Source: Variovorax sp. PCZ-1 (GTDB lineage: Bacteria > Pseudomonadota > Gammaproteobacteria > Burkholderiales > Burkholderiaceae_C). Taken from it: a stretch of DNA of 64,000 nt. Numbering within the stretch: position 1 is the stretch's first letter; each line of letters starts with the position of its first letter. Position numbers and translations under genes: made by a program. Shown here piece after piece: positions 52,692 through 60,879 of the stretch. The notes beneath the pieces were generated by a model. The model did not search any database. It was not told the origin of the DNA and saw nothing but the letters and a program-made list of their open reading frames with translations. The DNA is taken from assembly GCF_018413605.1 (NCBI RefSeq), contig NZ_JAHCDN010000001.1, positions 124,001 to 188,000 of the forward strand, written 5' to 3'.

Positions 52692-53915
52692 GTGGATTTC
52701 TCGACCTTAGAAAGAATGCACTTACCTGTCCGTCTAGGCCCTCTGCCCGATGAGTTGTTCGGCTCTTGGTTCGTCCGCTTGGCGCACGCACATGGAGCCA
52801 AGGTACACAGCTTGGCTTACAGAATTCTGGGCCGCGACACTGGGTGGAGATATCAGGGCGACATCGACCGAGGAGGTAACGATTTGGTGATGTCCCGCAT
52901 CGCTGAAGTCGCAAGGCTACCGGTGTCGCAGGTTCTTCAGACGACTCTATCGGCGTACACCGATGTATTGTGGTGTGGGGTTTCGGCTAGGGGTGCTATC
53001 AAATGGGTGCGTCCTCTTCGAGATCGCGCCTATGAAACTGCAGCGGGTCAGCAGCTTTGCCCGCAGTGCCTTCAAGAAGACGAGATTCCCTATTTGCGCA
53101 GAACTTGGCGGCTCTCACTTCAATGTATGTGTCCAAGGCACTCCTGCTTGTTGGTGAATCACTGCCAAGTCTGCGGCGCTGATGTCATGTGCCACAAGTC
53201 CGACTTGCATTTGTTTACGCCTCAAAACAGCAATGGAGTGACTTTATGCTGGCAGTGCCGCGCTGATTTCAGGCTCATGAAAGCGCCAGCGGTTTATGAG
53301 CCTGAGCTAGCGGAAATGCAGAGCCGTATTTTGAATGCGCTGCAGTCGGGATTGTTCGGCTTAGGAAACCAACAAATCAGGTCAACTTTGTTCTTTGATG
53401 GTTTGTGGATGCTCTGGTCGTTTTGGGATGAGCCTAAGCGTTCTGAGGGAATGTCTGTCGATGCCGTCTATGGCTATAAGCCTCGGCAGGCGAAGCGTTA
53501 CAAGGGTATCGATGCACACGATGCGTCGCGGCGCTTGGCTTTGCTCAAGCACACCACAAAATACTTTCAAGGCTGGCCAGAGGCATTCATTCGAGACATG
53601 CAGGCATGTGGACTGAGTTCTAGCAAGCTGTTTCAGTTTTGCCGGGGAGCAAGAATGCAATCGGTGCCCTACTGGCTTTGGGAGCCGGTGTATTCATCGC
53701 GCAATCTCGCGTTCTACGTGCCAACGGACAAGGAGATTGAGCACACCATCAACTATGTGCGAATGCGCGATGGTGAAGCGCGTGTTGGCACAGTGTGTAA
53801 GGCTCTCAATATGGCCGCACATTGCAACGTCAGAGTGTCGGCGTTTGTGCGGAGAATGAATGCCCTTGCTTCAGTAGAGCCAGCACTCGGGGTGCATGGC
53901 ACTTCAATCGGCTAG
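52692..53915 (+). CDS. tniQ: TniQ-family target-selection protein
   Basis: A 407-residue TniQ/TnsD-type protein that directs TnsC to the attachment site. The N-terminal PVRLGPLPDELFGSWFVRLA is the TniQ signature. Two zinc sites are visible: CPQC (123-126) with C147-PRH150, and CQVC (158-161) with CWQC (186-189). It starts at GTG 52692 with GGAAGG upstream. It converges on the 609-residue gene with 14 nt between stops. A specific recognition of the comM site is inferred from the location of the element. Confidence 0.92.
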   Translation: MDFSTLERMHLPVRLGPLPDELFGSWFVRLAHAHGAKVHSLAYRILGRDTGWRYQGDIDRGGNDLVMSRIAEVARLPVSQVLQTTLSAYTDVLWCGVSARGAIKWVRPLRDRAYETAAGQQLCPQCLQEDEIPYLRRTWRLSLQCMCPRHSCLLVNHCQVCGADVMCHKSDLHLFTPQNSNGVTLCWQCRADFRLMKAPAVYEPELAEMQSRILNALQSGLFGLGNQQIRSTLFFDGLWMLWSFWDEPKRSEGMSVDAVYGYKPRQAKRYKGIDAHDASRRLALLKHTTKYFQGWPEAFIRDMQACGLSSSKLFQFCRGARMQSVPYWLWEPVYSSRNLAFYVPTDKEIEHTINYVRMRDGEARVGTVCKALNMAAHCNVRVSAFVRRMNALASVEPALGVHGTSIG

Positions 53916-53929
53916 TGCAGGAGCGGTTG

Positions 53930-55759
53930 CTACCGGTTGCCTGGTTCCAGCATGTCTTGCCAAAAGGTTCTCAAGTCGCCATGCGGGTGTTTTCTTGCGC
54001 GGTGGTTCAGGCCACCCACTTTCGGCTCTGGCAAACTTGTAGTTCGCGCGTGCGCAATTGCATCGATGATATGTCGCACTTGAGCCTCTTCGCGGGAGAA
54101 AGCTTGGTCATCATCACTCCAGACCAGCAGCATTTTGTTTTGATTTTGCCCTTCTCGTTCTTCAATATCCAAGATGTAGCGGACGACAGTGTGGCCGGTA
54201 CTCGAATCAGTGAGCGATACGCGCAGGCAGACCGCTCGTTTTAGAAACCGTTTCTCTCGATCCCTGTAACGCCACGCCCATCTCTTTCCATCCGTGGCCG
54301 GTGGAATTAGGAAGAATGGAGCTTGGCGAGACGGTTTCCCGCCAATCACTGCAGCGGTTTCTAATCTGTATTGCTTGCCTTTGATTTTGAGTTCGGTGTT
54401 GCTTAGCAACAAGAGTTTCTGGGTGAGGGCGAATACGTCGCCCATGATTGACTCGGCAGCTTCCTCAAGATTTTTTTCATGCTCTCTCAATGATGTGAGG
54501 TAGCCTTGTGGTGCAAGGTTTGCTGCGCTTGATCCATCAACTAAGGTGGATACCAGTCCTTGCCATGCTTCATCGCGCTTGAGGATGCTGGCCTCGTTAC
54601 GGTACTTCGTTTCCGTTTGCGGTAGCTTGTCAGCGAGTATGTGGTTCAAGAAGGGAAGTCGCTCGGGCAGTTGCAGCCGTATGGACAGGGCTGATTCAAG
54701 CTTGTGGGGGTCATCGCTTAGTTGCGTTGGTGTCTCCTCCTCCGGCGCATCATCGTATTCGGTCACGTGTGAGGGCGAGCGATCCATGGGCAATTTCTCT
54801 TCTATCGCCGATAGCAGATCTTCGATCCGGCCGTCATTGTCGCGATCAAACTTAACAGACTCCAGAGTGGGATGTTTGTAGCTGCAGCTCTCGATTGAGT
54901 GCACAAACCAATAGGCTTGATTGTTGTTTGCTTTGATCTTTTGGCGCAGCACGGCCATGGGTATTGCACCTTCGTAGGGCGGTAAGGCGCGTAGACAGCG
55001 TTGCTCATTCTCTGGACTGACTGCTAGGTGACGAAAGATGTCCATCCCAGCTTCTTGGGCATAGTCACTGAATGCGATGGTGGCGATAAAGCGGGCATCG
55101 TCGTCATCCATCCACTGTCTTAACCAAATGAGCGCCATTTTTTTATCGCCGCTAAGGAATGATCGATGGTGGCTGAACACATACCGATCCAAGTCTAAGA
55201 ATCGACCATTGACCATCATCTGAGCCCACTTGCTCGATACCGCCCAGAAGAATTGAAAAATGGTTGCACAGGTGAAAACATGCGGGAGATCGCCGGGCTT
55301 TTCTGATGGCACAACCAGTAGGTAGCCTTCATATTCTGCGTCGGCACTAACCTTAGATGCCATGGATCGAGGAAGCTTGACGTCCTTCTGCGCGAATACG
55401 CTGCGTGGCACAAGCCAACAACCAAGCCGATTGAAGTTGAGCACCACATCATCCAACTTGGCTTTGTTGTTCAACGGTTGCCCGCGGATGATGCCTAGTC
55501 TATTAATGACTGTGGCTGGCGGAAGTGCTGGCAGGTTAGTGATCGGGATAGGGCGGTTGATGGTCCTGTCGCCCCACCTGCTGATATTCCCCTCTGCGTC
55601 GATGTGAACCTCGCGTAGATACGCCATGATGAAGGCTGTCTTGTGCGCCTGAGGCACTTTGACAAGCCTGCCATACCAATTTATCTGCCAACTGCCTTCT
55701 GGGATGTCTGTCAGCGTCAATGAGGTTTCTGATTTTTTGCTCAAGTCGTATTCAGACAA
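53930..55759 (-). CDS. Unrecognised 609-residue protein at the right end, candidate accessory transposition factor
   Basis: A 609-residue soluble protein without motifs that I recognise. It begins MSEYDLSKKSETSLTLTDIPEGSWQINWYGRLVKVPQAHK, has IFQFFWAVSSKWAQMMVNGR, an acidic middle (EYDDAPEEETPTQ) and a basic C-terminus (GGLNHRARKHPHGDLRTFWQDML). It starts 88 bp inside the right tip and converges on tniQ. In Tn6022/AbaR elements an extra gene (tniE) accompanies tniQ, and Tn7 has TnsE; this gene occupies that role by position. Homology to either is not shown. Confidence 0.6.
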   Translation of the reverse strand: MSEYDLSKKSETSLTLTDIPEGSWQINWYGRLVKVPQAHKTAFIMAYLREVHIDAEGNISRWGDRTINRPIPITNLPALPPATVINRLGIIRGQPLNNKAKLDDVVLNFNRLGCWLVPRSVFAQKDVKLPRSMASKVSADAEYEGYLLVVPSEKPGDLPHVFTCATIFQFFWAVSSKWAQMMVNGRFLDLDRYVFSHHRSFLSGDKKMALIWLRQWMDDDDARFIATIAFSDYAQEAGMDIFRHLAVSPENEQRCLRALPPYEGAIPMAVLRQKIKANNNQAYWFVHSIESCSYKHPTLESVKFDRDNDGRIEDLLSAIEEKLPMDRSPSHVTEYDDAPEEETPTQLSDDPHKLESALSIRLQLPERLPFLNHILADKLPQTETKYRNEASILKRDEAWQGLVSTLVDGSSAANLAPQGYLTSLREHEKNLEEAAESIMGDVFALTQKLLLLSNTELKIKGKQYRLETAAVIGGKPSRQAPFFLIPPATDGKRWAWRYRDREKRFLKRAVCLRVSLTDSSTGHTVVRYILDIEEREGQNQNKMLLVWSDDDQAFSREEAQVRHIIDAIAHARTTSLPEPKVGGLNHRARKHPHGDLRTFWQDMLEPGNR

Positions 55760-55778
55760 TATGTTCTAAATGCGATTG

Positions 55779-55793
55779 ATTTTCTCAAAAACC
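55779..55793 (-). repeat. TnsB-type end-binding site, right end, inner
   Basis: On the minus strand reads GGTTTTTGAGAAAAT, matching the terminal sites. It is about 41 bp inside the outer right site and in the promoter region of the 609-residue gene. Confidence 0.6.
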
Positions 55794-55819
55794 TCTGGCT
55801 TTTTCACATGGAGTGGTGA

Positions 55820-55832
55820 AATTTCTCAAATA
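55820..55832 (-). repeat. TnsB-type end-binding site, right end, outer
   Basis: On the minus strand reads TATTTGAGAAATT, 15 nt from the right tip, the same offset as at the left end. Confidence 0.65.
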
Positions 55833-55847
55833 GCGTTGGTGTTCACA

Positions 55848-55852
55848 CTTTG
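55848..55852. repeat. Target-site duplication, right copy
   Basis: CTTTG directly outside the right tip, matching 35591-35595. Confidence 0.93.
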
Positions 55853-56082
55853 GGGATATCAGCTGGCGCGAGATTCACCGTGATGCGTTTGTTGCTCGGG
55901 AACTCCAGGCCGGAGTTAGCAATGGCTGAGCGCACACGTTCACGCGCTTCTTTCACCTCGGTATCTGCCAGCCCCACCAAAGTAAAACTCGGTAGCCCAT
56001 TGGCTAAATGCACCTCTACCTGCACCGATAAAGCGCGTAGCCCCATCAAAGCCCGTGAATGCACCAAAGAAAAGCCTGACAT
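55848..56082 (-). pseudogene. comM: comM (yifB) 5' part
   Basis: The first 78 codons of Com[52 protein letters not shown] and [12 protein letters not shown]. After the insertion the frame reads one Val then a stop inside the transposon tip. It keeps the native promoter side (56083-56320, divergent from the porin gene), but the product is only about 79 residues of the chelatase N-terminal domain and lacks the ATPase. Confidence 0.93.
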
Positions 56083-56320
56083 GAATTAATCCCTGATATG
56101 GTGCATTTTTGTTGAGGCGATGGGCTAGACACTGGAAATTGATGAGTCGTCAAAATTAAGCAAATTCAAAAAACTGTATTTATAAACATATTTTAGCCAG
56201 CCAAGCTTGCGTCGTCTAGTCCATATGCAAGAAAACACGTTCCTAGGCTAAGTAAGTGTGAACAAATTGGCACGATCTGTGCATCTTCATCACATCCCAT
56301 TAGCCCTTCAAAGGAATAAC

Positions 56321-57094
56321 ATGAAACTCTCTCATATCTCAATCGCAACTTTGCTGTCTGTCGCAGCCGTCGGCGCGTTCGCCCAAGCCAAGGCACCAGA
56401 GCCAGATTACACACTGAGCTTCAATGCGGGTGCAGTAACCGACTATCGCTTTCGCGGCATCTCTCAAACCTCTAAAAAGCCTGCCATTCAGGGCGGTCTG
56501 GATTTCGCGCACAAAAGCGGCTTTTATGCAGGCGTTTGGGGCTCCAATGTCAAGTGGATCAAAGATTTCAATGGCGCTACAAAAGGCAGCCTAGAGATTG
56601 ATCTGTATGGCGGCTACAAAGGCGAAATCGCAAAAGATCTCGGCTTTGATGTGGGCCTGATTGCTTATCAATATCCAGGCAATAACTCTGGCGCAGCAGG
56701 CACACCTGGCGCCGGTGCGGTGACCAATGCAAACACAACAGAATTTTATGGCGCACTCACCTACAAGATGGTGACTGCCAAGTACAGCCGTAGCACGGGC
56801 ACTTTCTTGGGATTCCTCAACAGCTCCGGCAGTGATTATTTCGACCTGAGCGCCGCATTCGATTTGGGTAACGGATTTACTTTGACGCCCCATGTTGGCG
56901 TGCAGAAAGTAAAAAACAACAGCAATTTCGACTACACAGACTACTCGTTGACGGTTGCGAAAGACATGGGCAATGGTTTCTCGCTTACAGCTGCGGCCAT
57001 TGGCACCAATGCCAAGAAGGCGTTTTACACAGACGCCAATGGCAAGTTTATTGGTAATGGCACGCTCGTTGTCGGCGCGAAATACAGCTTCTGA
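56321..57094 (+). CDS. TorF-family putative porin
   Basis: A 257-residue outer-membrane barrel. The start at 56321 is preceded by AAAGGAATAAC and begins a signal peptide (MKLSHISIATLLSVAAVGAFAQ-AK). The mature start YTLSFNAGAVTDYRFRGISQTSKKPAIQGGLDF is the Gcw_chp/TorF signature, and it ends in Phe (VVGAKYSF) as outer-membrane barrels do. It is 29 nt upstream of glnK, so it may supply nitrogen compounds with AmtB. This order comM-porin-glnK-amtB is common in Burkholderiales. Confidence 0.88.
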   Translation: MKLSHISIATLLSVAAVGAFAQAKAPEPDYTLSFNAGAVTDYRFRGISQTSKKPAIQGGLDFAHKSGFYAGVWGSNVKWIKDFNGATKGSLEIDLYGGYKGEIAKDLGFDVGLIAYQYPGNNSGAAGTPGAGAVTNANTTEFYGALTYKMVTAKYSRSTGTFLGFLNSSGSDYFDLSAAFDLGNGFTLTPHVGVQKVKNNSNFDYTDYSLTVAKDMGNGFSLTAAAIGTNAKKAFYTDANGKFIGNGTLVVGAKYSF

Positions 57095-57108
57095 TCGCCA
57101 ACCAGTAG

Positions 57109-57462
<354 letters not shown>

Positions 57463-57481
57463 TTCATAAGAAGAGAACACT

Positions 57482-58987
57482 ATGAAGAAATTTCTAACCT
57501 CAATTGCACTGGGCTTTGCCTTAGTTGTGGGCGGCAGCTTCGCTGTGGCTCAAACGGCGACGACGGCAGCTCCTGCCGCTGCTGCTGCATCTGAAGCCAA
57601 GCCTGCGGAAGCGGCGGCTGCTCCAGCCGCGGCCACTGCAGCAGCCCCAGCCGCTGCGCCTGCTACAGCTGCTCCCACGCCCAACAAGGGCGATACCGCA
57701 TGGATGACGATTGCCACCGCACTCGTGATCTTCATGACGATTCCTGGCCTCGCATTATTCTACGGCGGCTTGGTGCGCAGCAAGAATATGCTCTCTGTGT
57801 TGATGCAAGTCTTCGTTGTGAGCGCACTCATCTATGTGCTCTGGGCGATTTATGGCTACACATTGACCTTTGGCGGTGATGGCAAATTCTTCGGTGGCTT
57901 TGACAAGCTTTTCCTGAAGGGCATCACGCCAGAATCTGTGGCTGCCACCTTCTCCAAAGGCGTTGTGATTCCTGAGCTGAGCTTCGTGGCCTTCCAAGCA
58001 ACTTTCGCGGCGATCACTTGCGCATTGATCGTAGGCGCATTTGCTGAGCGTATCAAGTTCTCCGCTGTGATCGCATTCAGCGTGCTGTGGTTCACCTTCT
58101 CCTACATCCCCATCGCACACATGGTGTGGTACTGGGCTGGCCCAGATGCGATCACCGATGCCGCTTCGCTGGAAAAAGTGCAAGCTGCTGCTGGCATCTT
58201 GTGGACCAAGGGCGCGCTTGATTTCGCAGGCGGCACGGTTGTTCACATCAACGCCGCAGTTGCTGGTTTGGTCGGTGCGTATGTGATTGGCAAGCGCATT
58301 GGTTACGGCAAAGAAGCCATGGCGCCTCATAGCCTGACGCTCACCATGGTGGGCGCAGCGATGCTCTGGTTCGGTTGGTTTGGCTTTAACGCTGGCTCCA
58401 ACCTCGAAGCTAACGGCTTGACAGCACTTGCCTTCCTCAACACCTTGGTGGCTACCGCTGCTGCAGCGTTGGCTTGGATCTTGGGCGAAGCGCTCTCCAA
58501 AGGCAAGGCATCGATGCTCGGCGCAGCTTCTGGTGCAGTGGCTGGCTTGGTTGCCATCACGCCAGCTTGTGGTTTCGTCGGCCCGATGGGCGCGATCATC
58601 ATTGGCTTGATCTCTGGCTTTGCTTGCTTGTGGGGCGTCAATGGCCTCAAGCGCATGCTTGGCGCAGATGATTCGCTCGATGTGTTCGGCGTGCACGGCG
58701 TGGGCGGTATCGTCGGCGCATTGCTCACGGGTGTGTTCGCAGCACCATCGCTGGGCGGCACAGGCGTGTATGACTACGTGGCTAACAAGGTCGGCGAAGG
58801 CTACAGCATTGGCGGCCAAGTGTGGATTCAGTTGCAAGGCGTACTCGTCACCGTGGTGTGGTCAGCTGTTGTTGCCTTCATCGCATTCAAGCTCGTTGAT
58901 CTCGTGATCGGCCTGCGCGTGAGCGAAGAAGAAGAGCGCGAAGGCTTGGATATTTCCAGCCACGGCGAGACGGCTTATAACCGTTGA
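57482..58987 (+). CDS. amtB: Ammonium transporter AmtB
   Basis: A 501-residue ammonium channel. A signal-like N-terminus (MKKFLTSIALGFALVVGGSFAVAQ) is followed by an Ala/Pro-rich stretch (about residues 25-73) before the membrane core. Key segments are IPGLALFYGGLVRSKNMLS, DFAGGTVVHINAAVAGLVGA, WFGWFGFNAGS and DDSLDVFGVHGVGGIVGALLTG, with both channel His residues. The long Ala/Pro linker is extra compared with E. coli AmtB. It is controlled by GlnK, encoded just upstream. Confidence 0.95.
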   Translation: MKKFLTSIALGFALVVGGSFAVAQTATTAAPAAAAASEAKPAEAAAAPAAATAAAPAAAPATAAPTPNKGDTAWMTIATALVIFMTIPGLALFYGGLVRSKNMLSVLMQVFVVSALIYVLWAIYGYTLTFGGDGKFFGGFDKLFLKGITPESVAATFSKGVVIPELSFVAFQATFAAITCALIVGAFAERIKFSAVIAFSVLWFTFSYIPIAHMVWYWAGPDAITDAASLEKVQAAAGILWTKGALDFAGGTVVHINAAVAGLVGAYVIGKRIGYGKEAMAPHSLTLTMVGAAMLWFGWFGFNAGSNLEANGLTALAFLNTLVATAAAALAWILGEALSKGKASMLGAASGAVAGLVAITPACGFVGPMGAIIIGLISGFACLWGVNGLKRMLGADDSLDVFGVHGVGGIVGALLTGVFAAPSLGGTGVYDYVANKVGEGYSIGGQVWIQLQGVLVTVVWSAVVAFIAFKLVDLVIGLRVSEEEEREGLDISSHGETAYNR

Positions 58988-59073
58988 TCCAGCGTGATGG
59001 ATTTCGAAATGCAAGGCGTGATGAACACATCACGCCTGCCATCCAGATAAGAAGAGAGTCTCCTTTGGATGTT

Positions 59074-59108
59074 AGCCCGCTCGTCGCGAGACCTGCGGGC
59101 TTTTTTTA
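59074..59108 (+). terminator. Rho-independent terminator after amtB
   Basis: Stem AGCCCGC / GCGGGCT with a loop containing TCGCGA, followed by seven or more T. It is about 90 nt after the amtB stop. Confidence 0.8.
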
Positions 59109-59126
59109 TGGGCAAATCGATCTGTC

Positions 59127-59168
59127 GCCGGCAAATGATCTGCGCGAGATGCTATGAATTCCATAGTA
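59127..59168. repeat. Dispersed 40-bp repeat upstream of mpl
   Basis: Sequence GCCGGCAAATGATCTGCGC then GAGATGCTATGAATTCCATAGTA. It lies just 22 bp before the mpl start, in the leader region. Confidence 0.8.
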
Positions 59169-59190
59169 AACCTGCCTTAGAATGGTAGGC

Positions 59191-60585
59191 ATGCATATTC
59201 ATATCTTAGGTATTTGCGGCACCTTCATGGGCGGCCTTGCAGCGCTGGCGCGCGAGGCGGGGCACAAGGTCACGGGTTGTGATGCGGGCGTGTATCCGCC
59301 CATGAGTGATCAGCTGCGCGCATTGGGCATTGAGTTGATTGAAGGCTTTGCAGCGGATCAGATGGCATGCAAGCCGGATGTGTATGTGGTGGGGAATGTG
59401 GTGAGCCGCGCTCGCCTGCCAGATGGCTCGCCTAAGTTTCCTTTGATGGAAGCCATTTTAGAGAGCGGTGCGCGCTATACGAGCGGGCCGCAGTGGCTCT
59501 CTGAGAATGTGCTTCAAGGCCGTCATGTGCTCGCGGTGGCAGGCACGCATGGGAAGACAACGACGACTTCGATGCTGGCTTGGGTTCTGGAGCATGCAGG
59601 CTTGAAACCTGGCTTCTTGGTGGGCGGCGTGCCTTTGAATTTCGGCGTATCGGCGAAACTCGGTGAAAAGTATTTCGTGATTGAAGCCGATGAATACGAC
59701 ACGGCGTTTTTTGATAAGCGCAGCAAGTTCGTTCACTACCGGCCACGCACGGCTTTGCTCAACAACTTAGAGTTCGATCACGCTGATATTTTTGATAATC
59801 TCGCTGCGATTGAGCGGCAGTTTCATCATCTGGTGCGCACCGTGCCATCAAGTGGCCGCGTGGTGTTTAACGGTTTGGAAGAAAGCCTCACACGCGTGTT
59901 GCATCAGGGCTGCTGGAGCGAGCAGGCCAGTTTTGGCGCAGCTGTTTCAGATTGGTCAGCGCAGGGCGCAGCGCATGATTTTGCCGTGCTGCAACGCGGC
60001 AAAACAGACACCAAAGAGGTGGCTCGCGTGCAATGGGCATTGAGTGGTCTACATAATCAGCTCAATGCGTTGGCTGCAATGGCTGCAGCCGATCATGTGG
60101 GCGTGAGCCCTGTAGTTGCAGCCAAAGCCCTGGGTGAATTTCAAAACGTGAAGCGCCGCATGGAAGTGCGTGGCATCGTTAACGGCATCACGGTGTATGA
60201 CGATTTCGCGCATCACCCTACGGCGATCCGCACCACACTCGATGGCCTGCGTGATCGCCTCGATGCAGATGCTGTCACCCGAGGCCAGCGTATTCTCGCC
60301 GTGTTTGAGCCACGCAGTAACACCATGAAGCTGGGCACGATGAAATCGCAATTGCCATGGAGCTTGGAAAACGCAGCGCTGGCTTTCTGCCACACGGCGG
60401 GGCTCGATTGGAATGCTGCCGACGCGCTCACACCCATGGGAACGCGTGCGCAAGTTGCAGGCGATGTGGGCACACTGGTGCGCCAAGTGCAAGCTGCCGC
60501 TCGCGGTGGCGACCACATCGTTTGCATGAGCAATGGTGGCTTTGGCGGTGTGCATGCCAAGCTGCTCGATGCATTGAAAGCCTAA
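59191..60585 (+). CDS. mpl: UDP-N-acetylmuramate:L-Ala-gamma-D-Glu-meso-DAP ligase (Mpl)
   Basis: A 464-residue Mur ligase that recycles the murein tripeptide. It opens MHIHILGICGTFMGGLAALAREAGH, has the ATP loop LAVAGTHGKTTTTSMLAW, the VIEADEYDTAFFDKRSKFVHYRP segment typical of Mpl, and VYDDFAHHPTAI. I chose the ATG at 59191; the GTG/ATG 9 nt upstream is less likely. It is the recycling partner of the AmgK pathway, though far from amgK here. Confidence 0.94.
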   Translation: MHIHILGICGTFMGGLAALAREAGHKVTGCDAGVYPPMSDQLRALGIELIEGFAADQMACKPDVYVVGNVVSRARLPDGSPKFPLMEAILESGARYTSGPQWLSENVLQGRHVLAVAGTHGKTTTTSMLAWVLEHAGLKPGFLVGGVPLNFGVSAKLGEKYFVIEADEYDTAFFDKRSKFVHYRPRTALLNNLEFDHADIFDNLAAIERQFHHLVRTVPSSGRVVFNGLEESLTRVLHQGCWSEQASFGAAVSDWSAQGAAHDFAVLQRGKTDTKEVARVQWALSGLHNQLNALAAMAAADHVGVSPVVAAKALGEFQNVKRRMEVRGIVNGITVYDDFAHHPTAIRTTLDGLRDRLDADAVTRGQRILAVFEPRSNTMKLGTMKSQLPWSLENAALAFCHTAGLDWNAADALTPMGTRAQVAGDVGTLVRQVQAAARGGDHIVCMSNGGFGGVHAKLLDALKA

Positions 60586-60600
60586 AGCGTGGAGATGTCG

Positions 60601-60879
60601 ATGGGTCTTTGGGATGCGTTTATTCACGCCATCAACTTCATGCTTCCCGCCGCCTTTGTTGCCTTGCTTGTGACGTTTTTAGGCCGATTTTTTAAGCAAA
60701 ACAAGCCTTTCGGCGGCGTATTCATTGCGCAAGCTGCTATTAATTTTGTAGTTTGTTTCACGGTACTCATCATCGGCCTGATCCTCACGGGGCGCGATGG
60801 CAAGATGTTCACTTATCTCGCCATGGTGATTGCGAGCGCGACGGTGCAATGGTTCTTATCCGGCGCTTGGCGAAAATAA
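60601..60879 (+). CDS. Small integral membrane protein
   Basis: A 92-residue protein with three hydrophobic helices (MLPAAFVALLVTFL, AINFVVCFTVLIIGLIL, YLAMVIASATVQWFL). GGAG lies 6 nt before the ATG at 60601, so this start is preferred over the GTG at 60589. It follows mpl by 15 nt. Homologues of this small protein are common in Burkholderiales next to mpl, with no known role. Bases 60724-60755 weakly resemble the dispersed repeat. Confidence 0.65.
   Translation: MGLWDAFIHAINFMLPAAFVALLVTFLGRFFKQNKPFGGVFIAQAAINFVVCFTVLIIGLILTGRDGKMFTYLAMVIASATVQWFLSGAWRK

Larger units (their letters stand above)
35596..55847. mobile_element. Complete Tn7-like transposon (20,252 bp) inserted in comM, Tn6022-like by target
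   Basis: The ends are 5'-TGTGAATTCTGGAG at 35596 and, on the opposite strand, 5'-TGTGAACACCAACG at 55847, with a CTTTG duplication outside. Both ends carry the motif TATTTGAGAAA exactly 15 nt inside. tnsA, tnsB and tnsC lie at the left end; tniQ and an unrecognised 609-residue gene lie at the right end. No cas genes or CRISPR array are present, so it is not a CRISPR-associated transposon. comM is the known target of Tn6022/AbaR elements of Acinetobacter; relatedness beyond target and gene content is inferred. The cargo fills 39.2-52.6 kb. Confidence 0.95.

Noticed and set aside
35596-55847. CRISPR-associated transposon (CAST)
   Set aside because: tnsABC and tniQ are present, but there is no cas gene and no repeat-spacer array; the comM site with target duplication fits protein-guided targeting.
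55843-56082. Independent small gene of 79 codons
   Set aside because: It is the exact 5' end of comM and rejoins in frame with 34248-35590 when the transposon is removed.
57755-58837. A 360-codon minus-strand open frame opposite amtB
   Set aside because: Antisense to a well-supported ammonium transporter, with a composition typical of shadow frames.
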